From NCBI GenBank assembly GCA_937773605.1, contig CALJVP010000013.1, forward strand, positions 1-64,000: a DNA stretch of 64,000 nt, given 5' to 3'. Below, one piece after another: positions 28,509-37,180 of the stretch (position 1 is its first letter; each line of letters opens with the position of its first letter). The stretch comes from an uncultured SAR86 cluster bacterium (GTDB lineage Bacteria > Pseudomonadota > Gammaproteobacteria > Magnimaribacterales > Magnimaribacteraceae). Position numbers and translations under genes: made by a program. Under the pieces are notes generated by a model. That model searched no databases, was not told the DNA's origin, and worked only from the letters and a program-made list of their open reading frames with translations.

Positions 28509-29681
28509 TTAAGATTCTTCGTCCGTAAGAAATCGGTAAGCTAATAATTTTATATTTGACCATGCTCTACCAAAGAAACCTAAAGGCTCAACGCCCCTAG
28601 AAGAGATAAGATCAACTGACTTTAACATTTCACCATCCAGAGAGAGGGTAACTTTCCCAACAACCTGTCCTTTCTGAAGAGGAGCTTGTAAATAATCCTC
28701 CAATTCCAAGACTGGCTCTACTCTTTTAAAATCCCTTGGAGAAAGAGTAAGATAAACATCTTCTGCAGATTCCAAACTAACGGTCTCTTGCTCTCCACCC
28801 CAAACCTCTTCAACTTTAATACTGGTAAATTTTGAAAGAATCTTCTTTGTTCTAAAATACCTGAAACCATAATCTAACAATCTTCGATTATCAGTTAATC
28901 TTTGTTTTTCACTGCTACTCTTTAAAGTCACAGCAATTAATCTCGTCTCATTTCTTAAACCGGAAGAAACTAAACAATAACCTGCACTTTCTGTATGTCC
29001 AGTTTTCATGCCATCGATAGAATCATCTTGCCAGAGTAAGCTGTTTCTATTTCTTTGCTTGATGTTGTTGTAAGTGAAATACTTTTCTTTGTAAATTGCA
29101 TAATGATCTGGAAATTTCTCAATAAGTCTTTGGGATAATAAAGCCAGATCCCTAGCTGAAGAATAATGTCCTTCGTCTGGACCCCCCCAGACATTAGTAA
29201 AATTAGTATTTTGAAGACCCAAGTCTCTTGCATAAACCATCATAAGATCGACAAAGCCTTCTTCAGATCCAGCAGTGTGCTCTGCCAAGGCACAACTCGC
29301 GTCGTTACCGGATTGAATGACCATCCCCTTTATAAGATCAGAAACTAAAACTCTAGTACCTTCTTTGATGAACATTTTTGATCCACCTCTTCTCCAACAA
29401 TCCTCACTAATCAGCACTTCTTCATCGCCACTGATAAAACCTTTATCAATTTGATCTGCCACTACGTAACCCGTCATGACTTTGGTTATGCTTGCTGGTT
29501 CAACTCTCTCATCAGCTCCCTGTTCTGCTAGTATTCTTCCGGAAACTGCATCTTTTAATAGATAATATTCAGCGTTAATAGAAGGAGGCTCTGGAATGAA
29601 ACTTTCTTCCGAAAAAAGATTCTGCATTGATAAAGCCACAATGAAAATAACCTTCAGTGTGTATGTAAAAAATTTATTCAT
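28509..29681 (-). CDS. dacA: D-alanyl-D-alanine carboxypeptidase (PBP5/6 type)
   Basis: Low-molecular-mass penicillin-binding protein trimming the stem-peptide terminal D-Ala. 390 aa with signal peptide (about 1-24). Active-site motifs are S64-x-x-K67 in EPASITKVMT, S124-G-N126 in QSGNDAS, and K226-T-G228 in KTGHTESAGYC. C-terminal beta domain (about 285-360) precedes an amphipathic membrane-anchoring helix (GFFGRAWSNIKLLAYRFL). Downstream of mltB in an elongation/peptidoglycan cluster. Confidence 0.94.
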   Translation of the reverse strand: MNKFFTYTLKVIFIVALSMQNLFSEESFIPEPPSINAEYYLLKDAVSGRILAEQGADERVEPASITKVMTGYVVADQIDKGFISGDEEVLISEDCWRRGGSKMFIKEGTRVLVSDLIKGMVIQSGNDASCALAEHTAGSEEGFVDLMMVYARDLGLQNTNFTNVWGGPDEGHYSSARDLALLSQRLIEKFPDHYAIYKEKYFTYNNIKQRNRNSLLWQDDSIDGMKTGHTESAGYCLVSSGLRNETRLIAVTLKSSSEKQRLTDNRRLLDYGFRYFRTKKILSKFTSIKVEEVWGGEQETVSLESAEDVYLTLSPRDFKRVEPVLELEDYLQAPLQKGQVVGKVTLSLDGEMLKSVDLISSRGVEPLGFFGRAWSNIKLLAYRFLTDEES

Positions 29682-29692
29682 ATTTTTTTCTC

Positions 29693-30847
29693 TTAAAAGA
29701 ATTTAGACAACGGCTTACTGAATTCAAAAACCGCCATAACGTATAACTTACTCCGATTATATCTCGATAAAGAATAATAATTATCAAACCCCAACCAATA
29801 CTCATATCCTTCATCTAATTGGAGTTCAACTGGAACTACTTTTAAATTACCTTTTACAGATTCTTTTGGTAATAAGCCAATATTCTCAGCATCGTCTAAA
29901 GTCATGTAAGGTTTAAAGGCTGACTTTATATTACCCTTACCAGGAATCAATAAAGTTTTACCTTGGAATATTAAGTCATTATTTTTTAGATTATTGCTCT
30001 CAACAATCTTTGAAACCGTAGTTTTATATTTTTTTGCAATAAAAGTTAAGTTCTCTCCGTAATCAACTATGTGACTTACATCAGAGCCCAGACGTCCTTT
30101 ATTAAAATCTGTAATTGTTGCTACCGGTGTGTTTGGTTTCCATTTCCCTTTTTTACTTAAGAAATTAGCTACACTCCCTATCGCATCAACCGGATTAGAC
30201 AAAAGATCTCTTACATTGTCTTCATCAAAATCAACCGCGTAATCACGGTAACTATCAGGCATAAACTGACCATAGCCCATTGCTCCAGCAATAGAACCTT
30301 TTATTGTTCCAACACTGAGGCCTTCTTCTCTGCATAAGAGTAAGAATTCTTCTAACTGTGTCTTGAAGAAGCTAGCCCTCCTAGGGTAATCAAAAGAAAG
30401 AGTCATTAAAGAATCTAACACTCTTATATTTCCTTGGATTTTCCCGTACCTTGTTTCAATACCAATTATTGAAGCAATTATTGGGGCTGGAACGCCATAC
30501 AAATCCTCTGCTCTTACTAGCGCTTCTTTATGCTCTGTTATGAATTTCCTTCCTGATTCAATCCTGGCATCTGTTACCATTATTTTCTTATATCTAGTCC
30601 AAGTCATAGTGCCTTCTGGCTGTCTATCCATAATACGAACGACTCTTGGTTGGAATTCTGAACCAGAAATAAGTTCAATTAACTCATCTTTATTAAAGCC
30701 ATGTTTAACGTTCATGTCTTCAATAAAATCCGACACGTCTTCTCTTGATGAATAATCACCGTTATTTTCTGTGAGCACAGCACCTGGAATTAGTAATAAA
30801 ACTAATGCTATAAGGTTAATTAAGTTGTTTTTATTGATCTTTACCAT
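29693..30847 (-). CDS. mltB: lytic murein transglycosylase B with inserted LysM
   Basis: Cleaves MurNAc-GlcNAc bonds with 1,6-anhydro formation. 384 aa, N-terminal hydrophobic signal (LINLIALVLLLIPGAVL), catalytic Glu131 in IIGIETRYGKIQG, AGAMGYGQFMPDSY at 187-200 and the C-terminal SLT_2 part with YEYWLGFDNYYSLSRYNRSKLYVMAV-type motif (about 348-372). Residues about 261-303 (YGENLTFIAKKYKTT..., LIFQGKTLLIPGKG) read as a LysM glycan-binding repeat placed inside the catalytic domain. No lipobox Cys is seen. It overlaps rodA by 7 nt, and stands in the mrdA-rodA-mltB order known from Pseudomonas. Confidence 0.9.
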   Translation of the reverse strand: MVKINKNNLINLIALVLLLIPGAVLTENNGDYSSREDVSDFIEDMNVKHGFNKDELIELISGSEFQPRVVRIMDRQPEGTMTWTRYKKIMVTDARIESGRKFITEHKEALVRAEDLYGVPAPIIASIIGIETRYGKIQGNIRVLDSLMTLSFDYPRRASFFKTQLEEFLLLCREEGLSVGTIKGSIAGAMGYGQFMPDSYRDYAVDFDEDNVRDLLSNPVDAIGSVANFLSKKGKWKPNTPVATITDFNKGRLGSDVSHIVDYGENLTFIAKKYKTTVSKIVESNNLKNNDLIFQGKTLLIPGKGNIKSAFKPYMTLDDAENIGLLPKESVKGNLKVVPVELQLDEGYEYWLGFDNYYSLSRYNRSKLYVMAVFEFSKPLSKFF

Positions 30848-31995
30848 CCACTTTTTCTTTTAACTGACAACACAAAACCAAAGGCCAATAAATGGGTTGC
30901 CAGAGATGTTCCTCCTTGACTCACAAGGGGCAAAGGAACACCTACTACTGGAATTATACCGACAACCATTGAAACGTTAATTAAAATAAAGATAAGAAAA
31001 ATAAAACCTATAGAAGCAGAAGCTAATCTTCCAAAAATTGTTTCCGATCCATACGCTATAGAAAATATTCTGTAAATTATTAAAGCGTAAGCAAGAAACA
31101 ATATACTGATACCAATAAGGCCAAGTTCTTCTGCTATAACTGCAAAAATAAAATCTGAATGACTTTCTGGAATAAAATCAAGCTGGCTTTGTGTTCCCGA
31201 TAAATACCCTTTCCCAAAAAAACCACCCGAACCAATTGCAGTTTTTGACTGTGCAATGTTCCAGCCCGTACCCAGGGGGTCGGCATTAGGATCAAACAAA
31301 GTTAATATCCTTTGTTGTTGATAGGCACTTAATGCAGAAAAGATAATTGGAGAAAGAGCTCCCAAAAAAGCTATTCCAAAGAAAATAAAGATCAGAGGAA
31401 ACCCGGTAAGAAAAACAGGCAAGAAACCTGAAGTAAAAACTATCAAAGAGGTACCTAAGTCTGGCTGTTTATAGATCAAGAAAGAGACCAATAAAATAGC
31501 TGCTAGAGAAATAAACCAATCAGAGTATTTTGGTTTCAATTCTTTTCTTGTCAAAAAAGCAGCCACAGATAATGGCAGAATTAGACGTATGACTTCTGAA
31601 GGTTGAAAGCTAAATAAACCTAAATCGATCCACCTCTTTGTTACATGACTGTCATCAGGAAAAATTAATACGTAAATTAGCATTATTAATCCTATCCAAT
31701 ACAAATTCATAAGGATGTTCTGGTAAGAGTTAGGATTAATTTGGGCAATAAAGAGCATTCCCATAAACCCTAAAACTACATAAACAGATTGTCTGATGAC
31801 CATAGATTCTGATTGCCCACTTGCGCTGTAAAGCATAAAGAGACCAAACACCAATACAGTCAGAACAGAAAAAACTAATACGGTATCTTTAAAAATAAAG
31901 GACAGAGAAATCCCAGATGAGGAGAAGGGTCTATTAAGATTATAATCCAGTACTCTTTTAGACATCTGACTCTTGAAGTTTTTGGTATCTATCAA
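30841..31995 (-). CDS. rodA: SEDS peptidoglycan glycosyltransferase RodA
   Basis: Polymerises lipid II glycan strands in the cell-elongation complex, with PBP2. 384 aa, about ten membrane segments. SEDS hallmarks: PSEVIRLILPL, QPDLGTSLIVF (with the active-site Asp), GTGWNIAQSKTAIGSGGFFGKGYLSGTQSQLDFIPESHSDFIFAV region and GVPLPLVSQGGTSLATHLLAFG. Overlaps the 3' end of mrdA by 38 nt, indicating coupled expression. Confidence 0.95.
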   Translation of the reverse strand: MIDTKNFKSQMSKRVLDYNLNRPFSSSGISLSFIFKDTVLVFSVLTVLVFGLFMLYSASGQSESMVIRQSVYVVLGFMGMLFIAQINPNSYQNILMNLYWIGLIMLIYVLIFPDDSHVTKRWIDLGLFSFQPSEVIRLILPLSVAAFLTRKELKPKYSDWFISLAAILLVSFLIYKQPDLGTSLIVFTSGFLPVFLTGFPLIFIFFGIAFLGALSPIIFSALSAYQQQRILTLFDPNADPLGTGWNIAQSKTAIGSGGFFGKGYLSGTQSQLDFIPESHSDFIFAVIAEELGLIGISILFLAYALIIYRIFSIAYGSETIFGRLASASIGFIFLIFILINVSMVVGIIPVVGVPLPLVSQGGTSLATHLLAFGFVLSVKRKSGW

Positions 31996-33811
31996 TAATT
32001 AATTTTGCAATGGGAGCAGCAACAGCGCTTCCTGACTCTCCATTTTCAACTACCACTACAACTGTTAAATTAGGATTTGGTACAGGCCCATAACCTACAA
32101 AGATAGCATGATCTCTCTTCTTTATATCTTTTCGAACATTTTCATATTCTTCTTGAACAGTTAAATTCTCTTCAGTCAAACTTTTAATCTGAGCAGTGCC
32201 GGTTTTCCCTGCTATCAAGAAGTCTTCTGGGTTATAAATATTGTGGGCTGTTCCATTCCAAGACCTAATGACAGAAATCATTGATTCTTCTAACTTTTTC
32301 CAGTTGCGTTCCTCTTTGATCTCAATCTGGTATAAAAGTTCAGGCTCAATAAAAGTTGTATTAACCTTTTCTACTATATTTGGTTTATATGCCTTTCCTC
32401 TTGTAGCTAAAACAGAAACAGCCACAGCTAGTTGGAGTGGAGTTGTGGTTATATAACCTTGACCAATGCCAAGATTAATAGTGTCCCCAACAAACCAAGA
32501 ATCTCCGGTCCTTCCTAATTTCCAATTCCGACTAGGTAGAACTCCCTCTTCTTCTGCTGTCAGCTGAATCCCAGTCTTTTGGCCAAAACCAAAAAGCTTT
32601 AAAAAAGAATGGATTTGATCTACGGTTGTTTTAGAAGCTAGTTCATAAAAATAAACATCCGATGACTCGATTATTGCTTTGTTTAAATCTACTATTCCGT
32701 GACCTTCTTCTTTCCATCCTCTGTATTTTCTTCCTTCATCTTGAATCTGAAAAAAACCTTCATCTTTTATTTCTGTATTCCAACTAATAATTTCACTTTC
32801 TAAGCCAAGCAATCCTAAAAAAGGTTTTAAAGTTGAAGCTGGAGGGTAATTACCAGAAATAGCCCTATTGAAGAAAGGAGCATTGGTGTCAGAACTTAAG
32901 GATCTTAAATTTCCTTTTGCAGTTTCATTAAAGATATTTGGATTGAAGTCTGGAGAGCTAACCAAGACTTTCACTAAACCATTATTAGGATCAATGGCCA
33001 CTACAGCTCCCTTTCTTCCTCTTAAGCCTTTTCTAGCAAGCTCTTGTAGCTCTTGATCTAAACTAAGAAATATATTCTTTGCTTTCGATGGTAAAACTTT
33101 ATCTAACTCTCTTACCTCTTTTCCGTGCACATCAACCTCTACAGTTCTGTAGCCCACTTTTCCTCTTAATTCATTTTCAAAAGTTTTTTCAATTCCTGAC
33201 TTTCCTAATCTAGAATTTATAGCATATCTATACTCTTCATCATCTTCTCTCTCTTGACTAGAAATTGCACCTGTATACCCAACAACGTGTGAAAATAGGG
33301 AGTTGTCTATTACGTATCTTTTTAAGTATGCCTCTAGGTTTGAAGATGGCCATCTTTCTTTGTTTACCAGGTATTTAGCTACCTGCTCTTCTGTAAGATC
33401 ATCCATCAAGGTGATATTTCTATTTCTTGGGTTAGAAGACAAAACCTTGTAAAAAGTACGAACAACCTCTTCCGGTATTCCAATAGTTTTTTGAATATCT
33501 ACGATTGTAGAGGCTATATCAGTAGTACTTTTGGAATTAATTGTAAGTTGTTGAGCGACTATGTTCTCTACTAATAATTTATTATCCTTAGCTAGGCCAA
33601 TAAGGCCTCTCGCAGGATAGACTGGGACTCTGATAATTCTATTTTTTTCTGATTCAGTGACGTAATTTTCTTGGTCTATCACTGTAAGCTTTACTATTTG
33701 TATGACTCCTGCCAAAGAAATAATAATAAGAAAAAATAAAATTATTCTTGATCTTGCTTTAAGCCCTCTAAGACTTGCTTCTTGGCTTTGAAGATCAGAA
33801 ATCTTAAACAT
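31958..33811 (-). CDS. mrdA: penicillin-binding protein 2 (elongation transpeptidase)
   Basis: Monofunctional class B transpeptidase of the Rod complex. The ATG at 33811 is chosen: it is 2 nt after the rlmH stop and gives 617 aa starting MFKISDLQSQEA; the frame also opens 13 codons further into rlmH. One N-terminal membrane helix (IILFFLIIISLAGVIQIV), dimerisation/pedestal domain, then transpeptidase motifs: SxxK as S326-T-L-K329 in YPPASTLKP, SSD in ESSDVYFYEL and KTGTAQ. Overlaps rodA by 38 nt. Confidence 0.94.
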   Translation of the reverse strand: MFKISDLQSQEASLRGLKARSRIILFFLIIISLAGVIQIVKLTVIDQENYVTESEKNRIIRVPVYPARGLIGLAKDNKLLVENIVAQQLTINSKSTTDIASTIVDIQKTIGIPEEVVRTFYKVLSSNPRNRNITLMDDLTEEQVAKYLVNKERWPSSNLEAYLKRYVIDNSLFSHVVGYTGAISSQEREDDEEYRYAINSRLGKSGIEKTFENELRGKVGYRTVEVDVHGKEVRELDKVLPSKAKNIFLSLDQELQELARKGLRGRKGAVVAIDPNNGLVKVLVSSPDFNPNIFNETAKGNLRSLSSDTNAPFFNRAISGNYPPASTLKPFLGLLGLESEIISWNTEIKDEGFFQIQDEGRKYRGWKEEGHGIVDLNKAIIESSDVYFYELASKTTVDQIHSFLKLFGFGQKTGIQLTAEEEGVLPSRNWKLGRTGDSWFVGDTINLGIGQGYITTTPLQLAVAVSVLATRGKAYKPNIVEKVNTTFIEPELLYQIEIKEERNWKKLEESMISVIRSWNGTAHNIYNPEDFLIAGKTGTAQIKSLTEENLTVQEEYENVRKDIKKRDHAIFVGYGPVPNPNLTVVVVVENGESGSAVAAPIAKLIIDRYQKLQESDV

Positions 33812-33813
33812 TC

Positions 33814-34281
33814 TTAACGATGGTAAGGGTGATTCTGCGTAATTGACCACACCCTGTAAACTTGCTCAATAATCAGGACAGGGACAATTGCATGAGGAAA
33901 TGTTAAAGGTGAAAGGGACCAGCTTTCATTACATTTATCTAAACATTCTCGACTTACTCCGTCAGGTCCACCTATTAAAAATGTAAGGTTATTTGAAGAC
34001 ATAAGCCAATTTTCGAACTTAGACTTTAAACCCAAGGTATTGAAACTTTTTCCTGACTTATCTAAACACACCAAATAATCTTTTTCTTTAGTGGCGGACA
34101 AAAGTAGATTACTTTCTTGGACAATAGCTTTATCAACATTGTAGTTAAGATGTCTTTTGATGGGCTTAAGACCTTGCCAGTTCACATTAATAGATCTATC
34201 AAACCTAGAGGAATAGTCTTGAAAGGCTTCGCTTGCCCAACTGGGCCTACTACTTTCTATAGCAAGAAAGTTAATATTCAT
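33814..34281 (-). CDS. rlmH: 23S rRNA (pseudouridine1915-N3)-methyltransferase
   Basis: SPOUT methyltransferase acting on m3-pseudouridine 1915, a base first made by RluD (also encoded in this window, 6.8 kb). 155 aa; SAM knot motif LIGGPDGVS, DKSGKSFNTLGLKSKFENW and the canonical C-terminus YRVWSITQNHPYHR. Sits directly after rsfS and before mrdA, the usual gammaproteobacterial order. Confidence 0.96.
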   Translation of the reverse strand: MNINFLAIESSRPSWASEAFQDYSSRFDRSINVNWQGLKPIKRHLNYNVDKAIVQESNLLLSATKEKDYLVCLDKSGKSFNTLGLKSKFENWLMSSNNLTFLIGGPDGVSRECLDKCNESWSLSPLTFPHAIVPVLIIEQVYRVWSITQNHPYHR

Positions 34282-34608
34282 TTAAAGGTCTGGATCCCAT
34301 AAGCTTTCAAGGTCATAAAAATCTCTGGCTTGGCTAGTCATAAGGTGAACAATCACATCTCCTGCATCAACCAAGATCCAATCGTCCCCTATTCTTCCTT
34401 CTACTCTTACGGGCTTGATTTTATTAGACTTTAAGCCATCTATTACACTTTCACTAATGGCCTGGATATGCCTGCTGGAAGTACCAGAAGCAATTAACAT
34501 GTAGTCAGTCATTGAACTTAATTCTTGAACATCTAATGCAATTGGGTCTACTGCTTTTAGATCAATCAAGCTATCAAGAACTATATCTCTCATCTTCGAA
34601 GTATTCAT
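34282..34608 (-). CDS. rsfS: ribosomal silencing factor RsfS
   Basis: Binds L14 of the 50S subunit and blocks subunit joining under starvation. 108 aa (Iojap/RsfS family): DYMLIASGTSSRHIQAISESV and VEGRIGDDWILVDAGDVIVHLMTSQARDFYDLESLW-type conserved C-terminus (split here in two stretches, about 68-85 and 86-105). 4-nt overlap with nadD and abutting rlmH. Confidence 0.95.
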   Translation of the reverse strand: MNTSKMRDIVLDSLIDLKAVDPIALDVQELSSMTDYMLIASGTSSRHIQAISESVIDGLKSNKIKPVRVEGRIGDDWILVDAGDVIVHLMTSQARDFYDLESLWDPDL

Positions 34609-35246
34609 GAGGGCTTAGTATACAATTTTCCTGAATCTATATAGTCACTTACATCCTCTAAAATTAGCTCATTAACTGTCTCACCAGCAGCCAAATTACT
34701 TCTAACTTGGGTTGAAGAAATATTTATGGGGTCAATGTCAACGATAAGAATCTTGCCTGCTCCATAACTCAAATCATCAATATTTGATGTTTGTCTTTCC
34801 AGAATAAGAGTTCCGGCCATGCTGGTTGAATCTATTTCAGAACCTGGCCTAGCCATTACGAGTATATTAATTATATTAAGAAAATCTTCCCATTCAAACC
34901 AGGTGTCTATTTCTGAAAATGCATCTGAACCCATAATCCAAATTATATTATCTTGATGATACTCCTCCAAAATTTCCCTAGCTGTATGGATTGCATATGA
35001 AGGGCCTTCCCTGTGAATTTCTCTTTCATCAACTGAAATTTGATTGATACCTTTGAAAGCAAGATTAACCATCTCCAGTCTGTCGTTGTTAGAACATACT
35101 GAAGTTCGATGAGGAGGTTGTCCATTTGGTATCACCTTAATTTCATCAAAAGGTATGAGCTCTAGGAGATTCTGAATTATCTTAGTATGGCCGTTATGAA
35201 CAGGATCAAATGTACCTCCAAAGACGCCAATCAATTTAGATATCAT
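34605..35246 (-). CDS. nadD: nicotinate-nucleotide adenylyltransferase
   Basis: Adenylates nicotinate mononucleotide, NAD biosynthesis. 213 aa nucleotidyltransferase: GGTFDPVHNGHTKI (about 10-23) carries the HxGH site; WIMGSDAFSEIDTWFEW is the NMN-binding region; ISSTQVRSNL is the family's second ATP motif. Immediately follows proA with no gap, and overlaps rsfS by 4 nt. Confidence 0.95.
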   Translation of the reverse strand: MISKLIGVFGGTFDPVHNGHTKIIQNLLELIPFDEIKVIPNGQPPHRTSVCSNNDRLEMVNLAFKGINQISVDEREIHREGPSYAIHTAREILEEYHQDNIIWIMGSDAFSEIDTWFEWEDFLNIINILVMARPGSEIDSTSMAGTLILERQTSNIDDLSYGAGKILIVDIDPINISSTQVRSNLAAGETVNELILEDVSDYIDSGKLYTKPS

Positions 35247-36515
35247 CTAAGCACCTCTTATCTGCGCCTTACCCTTAACGATGTATTTTTGTGAAGTCAG
35301 TCCTTCAAGCCCAACTGGGCCTCTGGCATGAATCTTATCTGTTGATATACCAACTTCAGCACCTAAACCGTATTCAAATCCATCTGCCCAGCAAGTAGGC
35401 ACATTGTGCATTACGGAACTTGAATCAACTTTTCTCATGAAAGTCTCAGCACTACTGTCATTGGAAGTAACTATTGAATCTGTATGAGCCGAACCAAACC
35501 TATTAATATGATTAATTGCAGAATTAATGTCTCCAACCAATTTAACTGAAAGGATTGGAGCTAAATATTCAGTTACCCAGTCTTCATCGGTTGCTAATGG
35601 AGTATTAATTATCTCACTAGTCTTTTTACAACCCCTTAATTCAACACCGGCATCAAGAAACTTAGAGTTTAATTCAGGTAATATTTTTGTGGCTATTTCT
35701 TCATGTATTAAAAGAGTTTCCATGGCTCCACAGATACCGTATCTGTAGGTTTTTGCATTAAATGCAATACTTATTGCCTCATTTAGATCTGCATCCTTAT
35801 CTATGTAAACATGACATATGCCATCTAAGTGCTTTATCACCGGTATTCTTGCTTCTTCTGAAATCAACCTTACCAACCCTTTTCCTCCGCGAGGAATAAT
35901 AACGTCAATGAATTTTTCCATTCTTAATAAAGCAGTTACGGCTTCTCTGTCAGTTGTATTTACAACTTGAATAAGATCTTCAGATAAGTCTGCTCTTTTT
36001 AATCCTTGATTTAAGCATTCTGCTATAAGCGAATTTGATAGAATTGCTTCAGAGCCCCCCCTTAAAATACACGCGTTACCTGATTTTAAACACAGAGCAG
36101 CAGCATCTGCGGTAACGTTAGGTCTGGATTCATAGATGATTCCCACAACACCCAAAGGCACTCTCATCTTACTAATTTTTAATCCCGAAGGGGTGGGTTT
36201 CATTTCTTCTATTTCCCCTACCGGGTCCGGCAGGCTGGCAACTATTCTGAGACCAGAAATCATTCCATCTATCCTTTCATCGGTTAGTTCTAAACGATCG
36301 ATCAAAGCGTCTCCTATTGCTTTATCTTTTGCTTTATCTAAATCAACTTTATTGCTCTGTAAAATTTCATTTCTACGAGAATCTAATGCCTCTGACATGT
36401 AAAGCAGAGCATTGTTCTTTACTTCCGAAGATACCGTTGCTAAATCCCCAGCAGCGCTCTTAGCAGCCGCACCGAGGCGGTTCATATAATGATTTATATC
36501 TTTACTATCTTCCAT
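35247..36515 (-). CDS. proA: gamma-glutamyl phosphate reductase
   Basis: NADPH-dependent reduction of gamma-glutamyl phosphate in proline synthesis. 422 aa ALDH-fold enzyme; catalytic Cys262 in YRYGICGAMETLLI, preceded by IPRGGKGLVRLISE and IKHLDGICHVYID. The family usually reads CNAMETLL; here CGAMETLL. C-terminal GPVGLEGLTSQKYIVKGKAQIR is canonical. First gene of the minus-strand proA-nadD-rsfS-rlmH-mrdA-rodA-mltB-dacA-dat series; no proB is seen in the window. Confidence 0.95.
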   Translation of the reverse strand: MEDSKDINHYMNRLGAAAKSAAGDLATVSSEVKNNALLYMSEALDSRRNEILQSNKVDLDKAKDKAIGDALIDRLELTDERIDGMISGLRIVASLPDPVGEIEEMKPTPSGLKISKMRVPLGVVGIIYESRPNVTADAAALCLKSGNACILRGGSEAILSNSLIAECLNQGLKRADLSEDLIQVVNTTDREAVTALLRMEKFIDVIIPRGGKGLVRLISEEARIPVIKHLDGICHVYIDKDADLNEAISIAFNAKTYRYGICGAMETLLIHEEIATKILPELNSKFLDAGVELRGCKKTSEIINTPLATDEDWVTEYLAPILSVKLVGDINSAINHINRFGSAHTDSIVTSNDSSAETFMRKVDSSSVMHNVPTCWADGFEYGLGAEVGISTDKIHARGPVGLEGLTSQKYIVKGKAQIRGA

Positions 36516-36560
36516 AACTAAATATTCTATAGGAAAGCTTATTTAAATAGTGATTATAAG

Positions 36561-37166
36561 ATGTTTGATATAGATGGAGTAATTCTGTGGTTACAACAAA
36601 ATCCAGAGTGGGTTGCTTGGGGGTTATTTTTATCAGCCTTCATAGAATCCTTTGCGATAATAGGTATTTTTATCCCCGGGGTAGTTTTGCTTATTGGTAT
36701 CTCGGGCTTGGCAGCCGCTGTAGACATGCATCCATTCTACGTTTTGATCATAGTCTACTCTTCTAGCTGCATTGCAGACATAACTAGCTTTCTCATAGGA
36801 ATTAGACTGGATAAAAAAATTAGCTCTGTTTGGCCTTTCAAATCTAATCCAAATTGGCTTAGAAAAGGACAAGACTTTTTTAGAGATTATGGAATCTTAG
36901 GTGTATTTGTTGGCAGGTTTATAGGCCCTATTAGACCAGTAATGCCTTTGACAGCCGGAACAATGGGTATGAAATTTAAACATTTCTTAAGCGTGGATCT
37001 TTTTTCAGGATTAATTTGGGCTCCTCTTTACTCTTTGCCAGGCTACTATGGAACAAAACTACTACTTAAGACTTCGTATATCTTAGAGTTTATAGCAGGC
37101 TTGCTTCTGATTAGTATTCTAGCTATTGTTCTTTTCAAGAAATTTAGTAACAAATCAAAAAATTAA
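36561..37166 (+). CDS. DedA/SNARE-associated family membrane protein
   Basis: 201 aa with about five hydrophobic segments. DedA hallmarks: ESFAIIGIFIPG near the N-terminus and FVGRFIGPIRPVMPLTAGTMGM (split, about 112-135), containing the conserved GR-x3-P-x-R-x3-P-x-x-AG pattern. DedA proteins are now regarded as phospholipid (undecaprenyl-phosphate or PE) scramblases/flippases, with essential collective roles. The next gene starts 14 nt downstream, with a good AAGGGAGAAG ribosome site. Whether it is functionally part of the downstream oxidoreductase cluster is doubtful. Confidence 0.88.
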   Translation: MFDIDGVILWLQQNPEWVAWGLFLSAFIESFAIIGIFIPGVVLLIGISGLAAAVDMHPFYVLIIVYSSSCIADITSFLIGIRLDKKISSVWPFKSNPNWLRKGQDFFRDYGILGVFVGRFIGPIRPVMPLTAGTMGMKFKHFLSVDLFSGLIWAPLYSLPGYYGTKLLLKTSYILEFIAGLLLISILAIVLFKKFSNKSKN

Positions 37167-37180
37167 AAGGGAGAAGAAGA

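Noticed and set aside
33812-33850. Earlier mrdA start in rlmH
   Set aside because: The next in-frame ATG at 33811 lies just after the rlmH stop and gives a normal PBP2 N-terminus.
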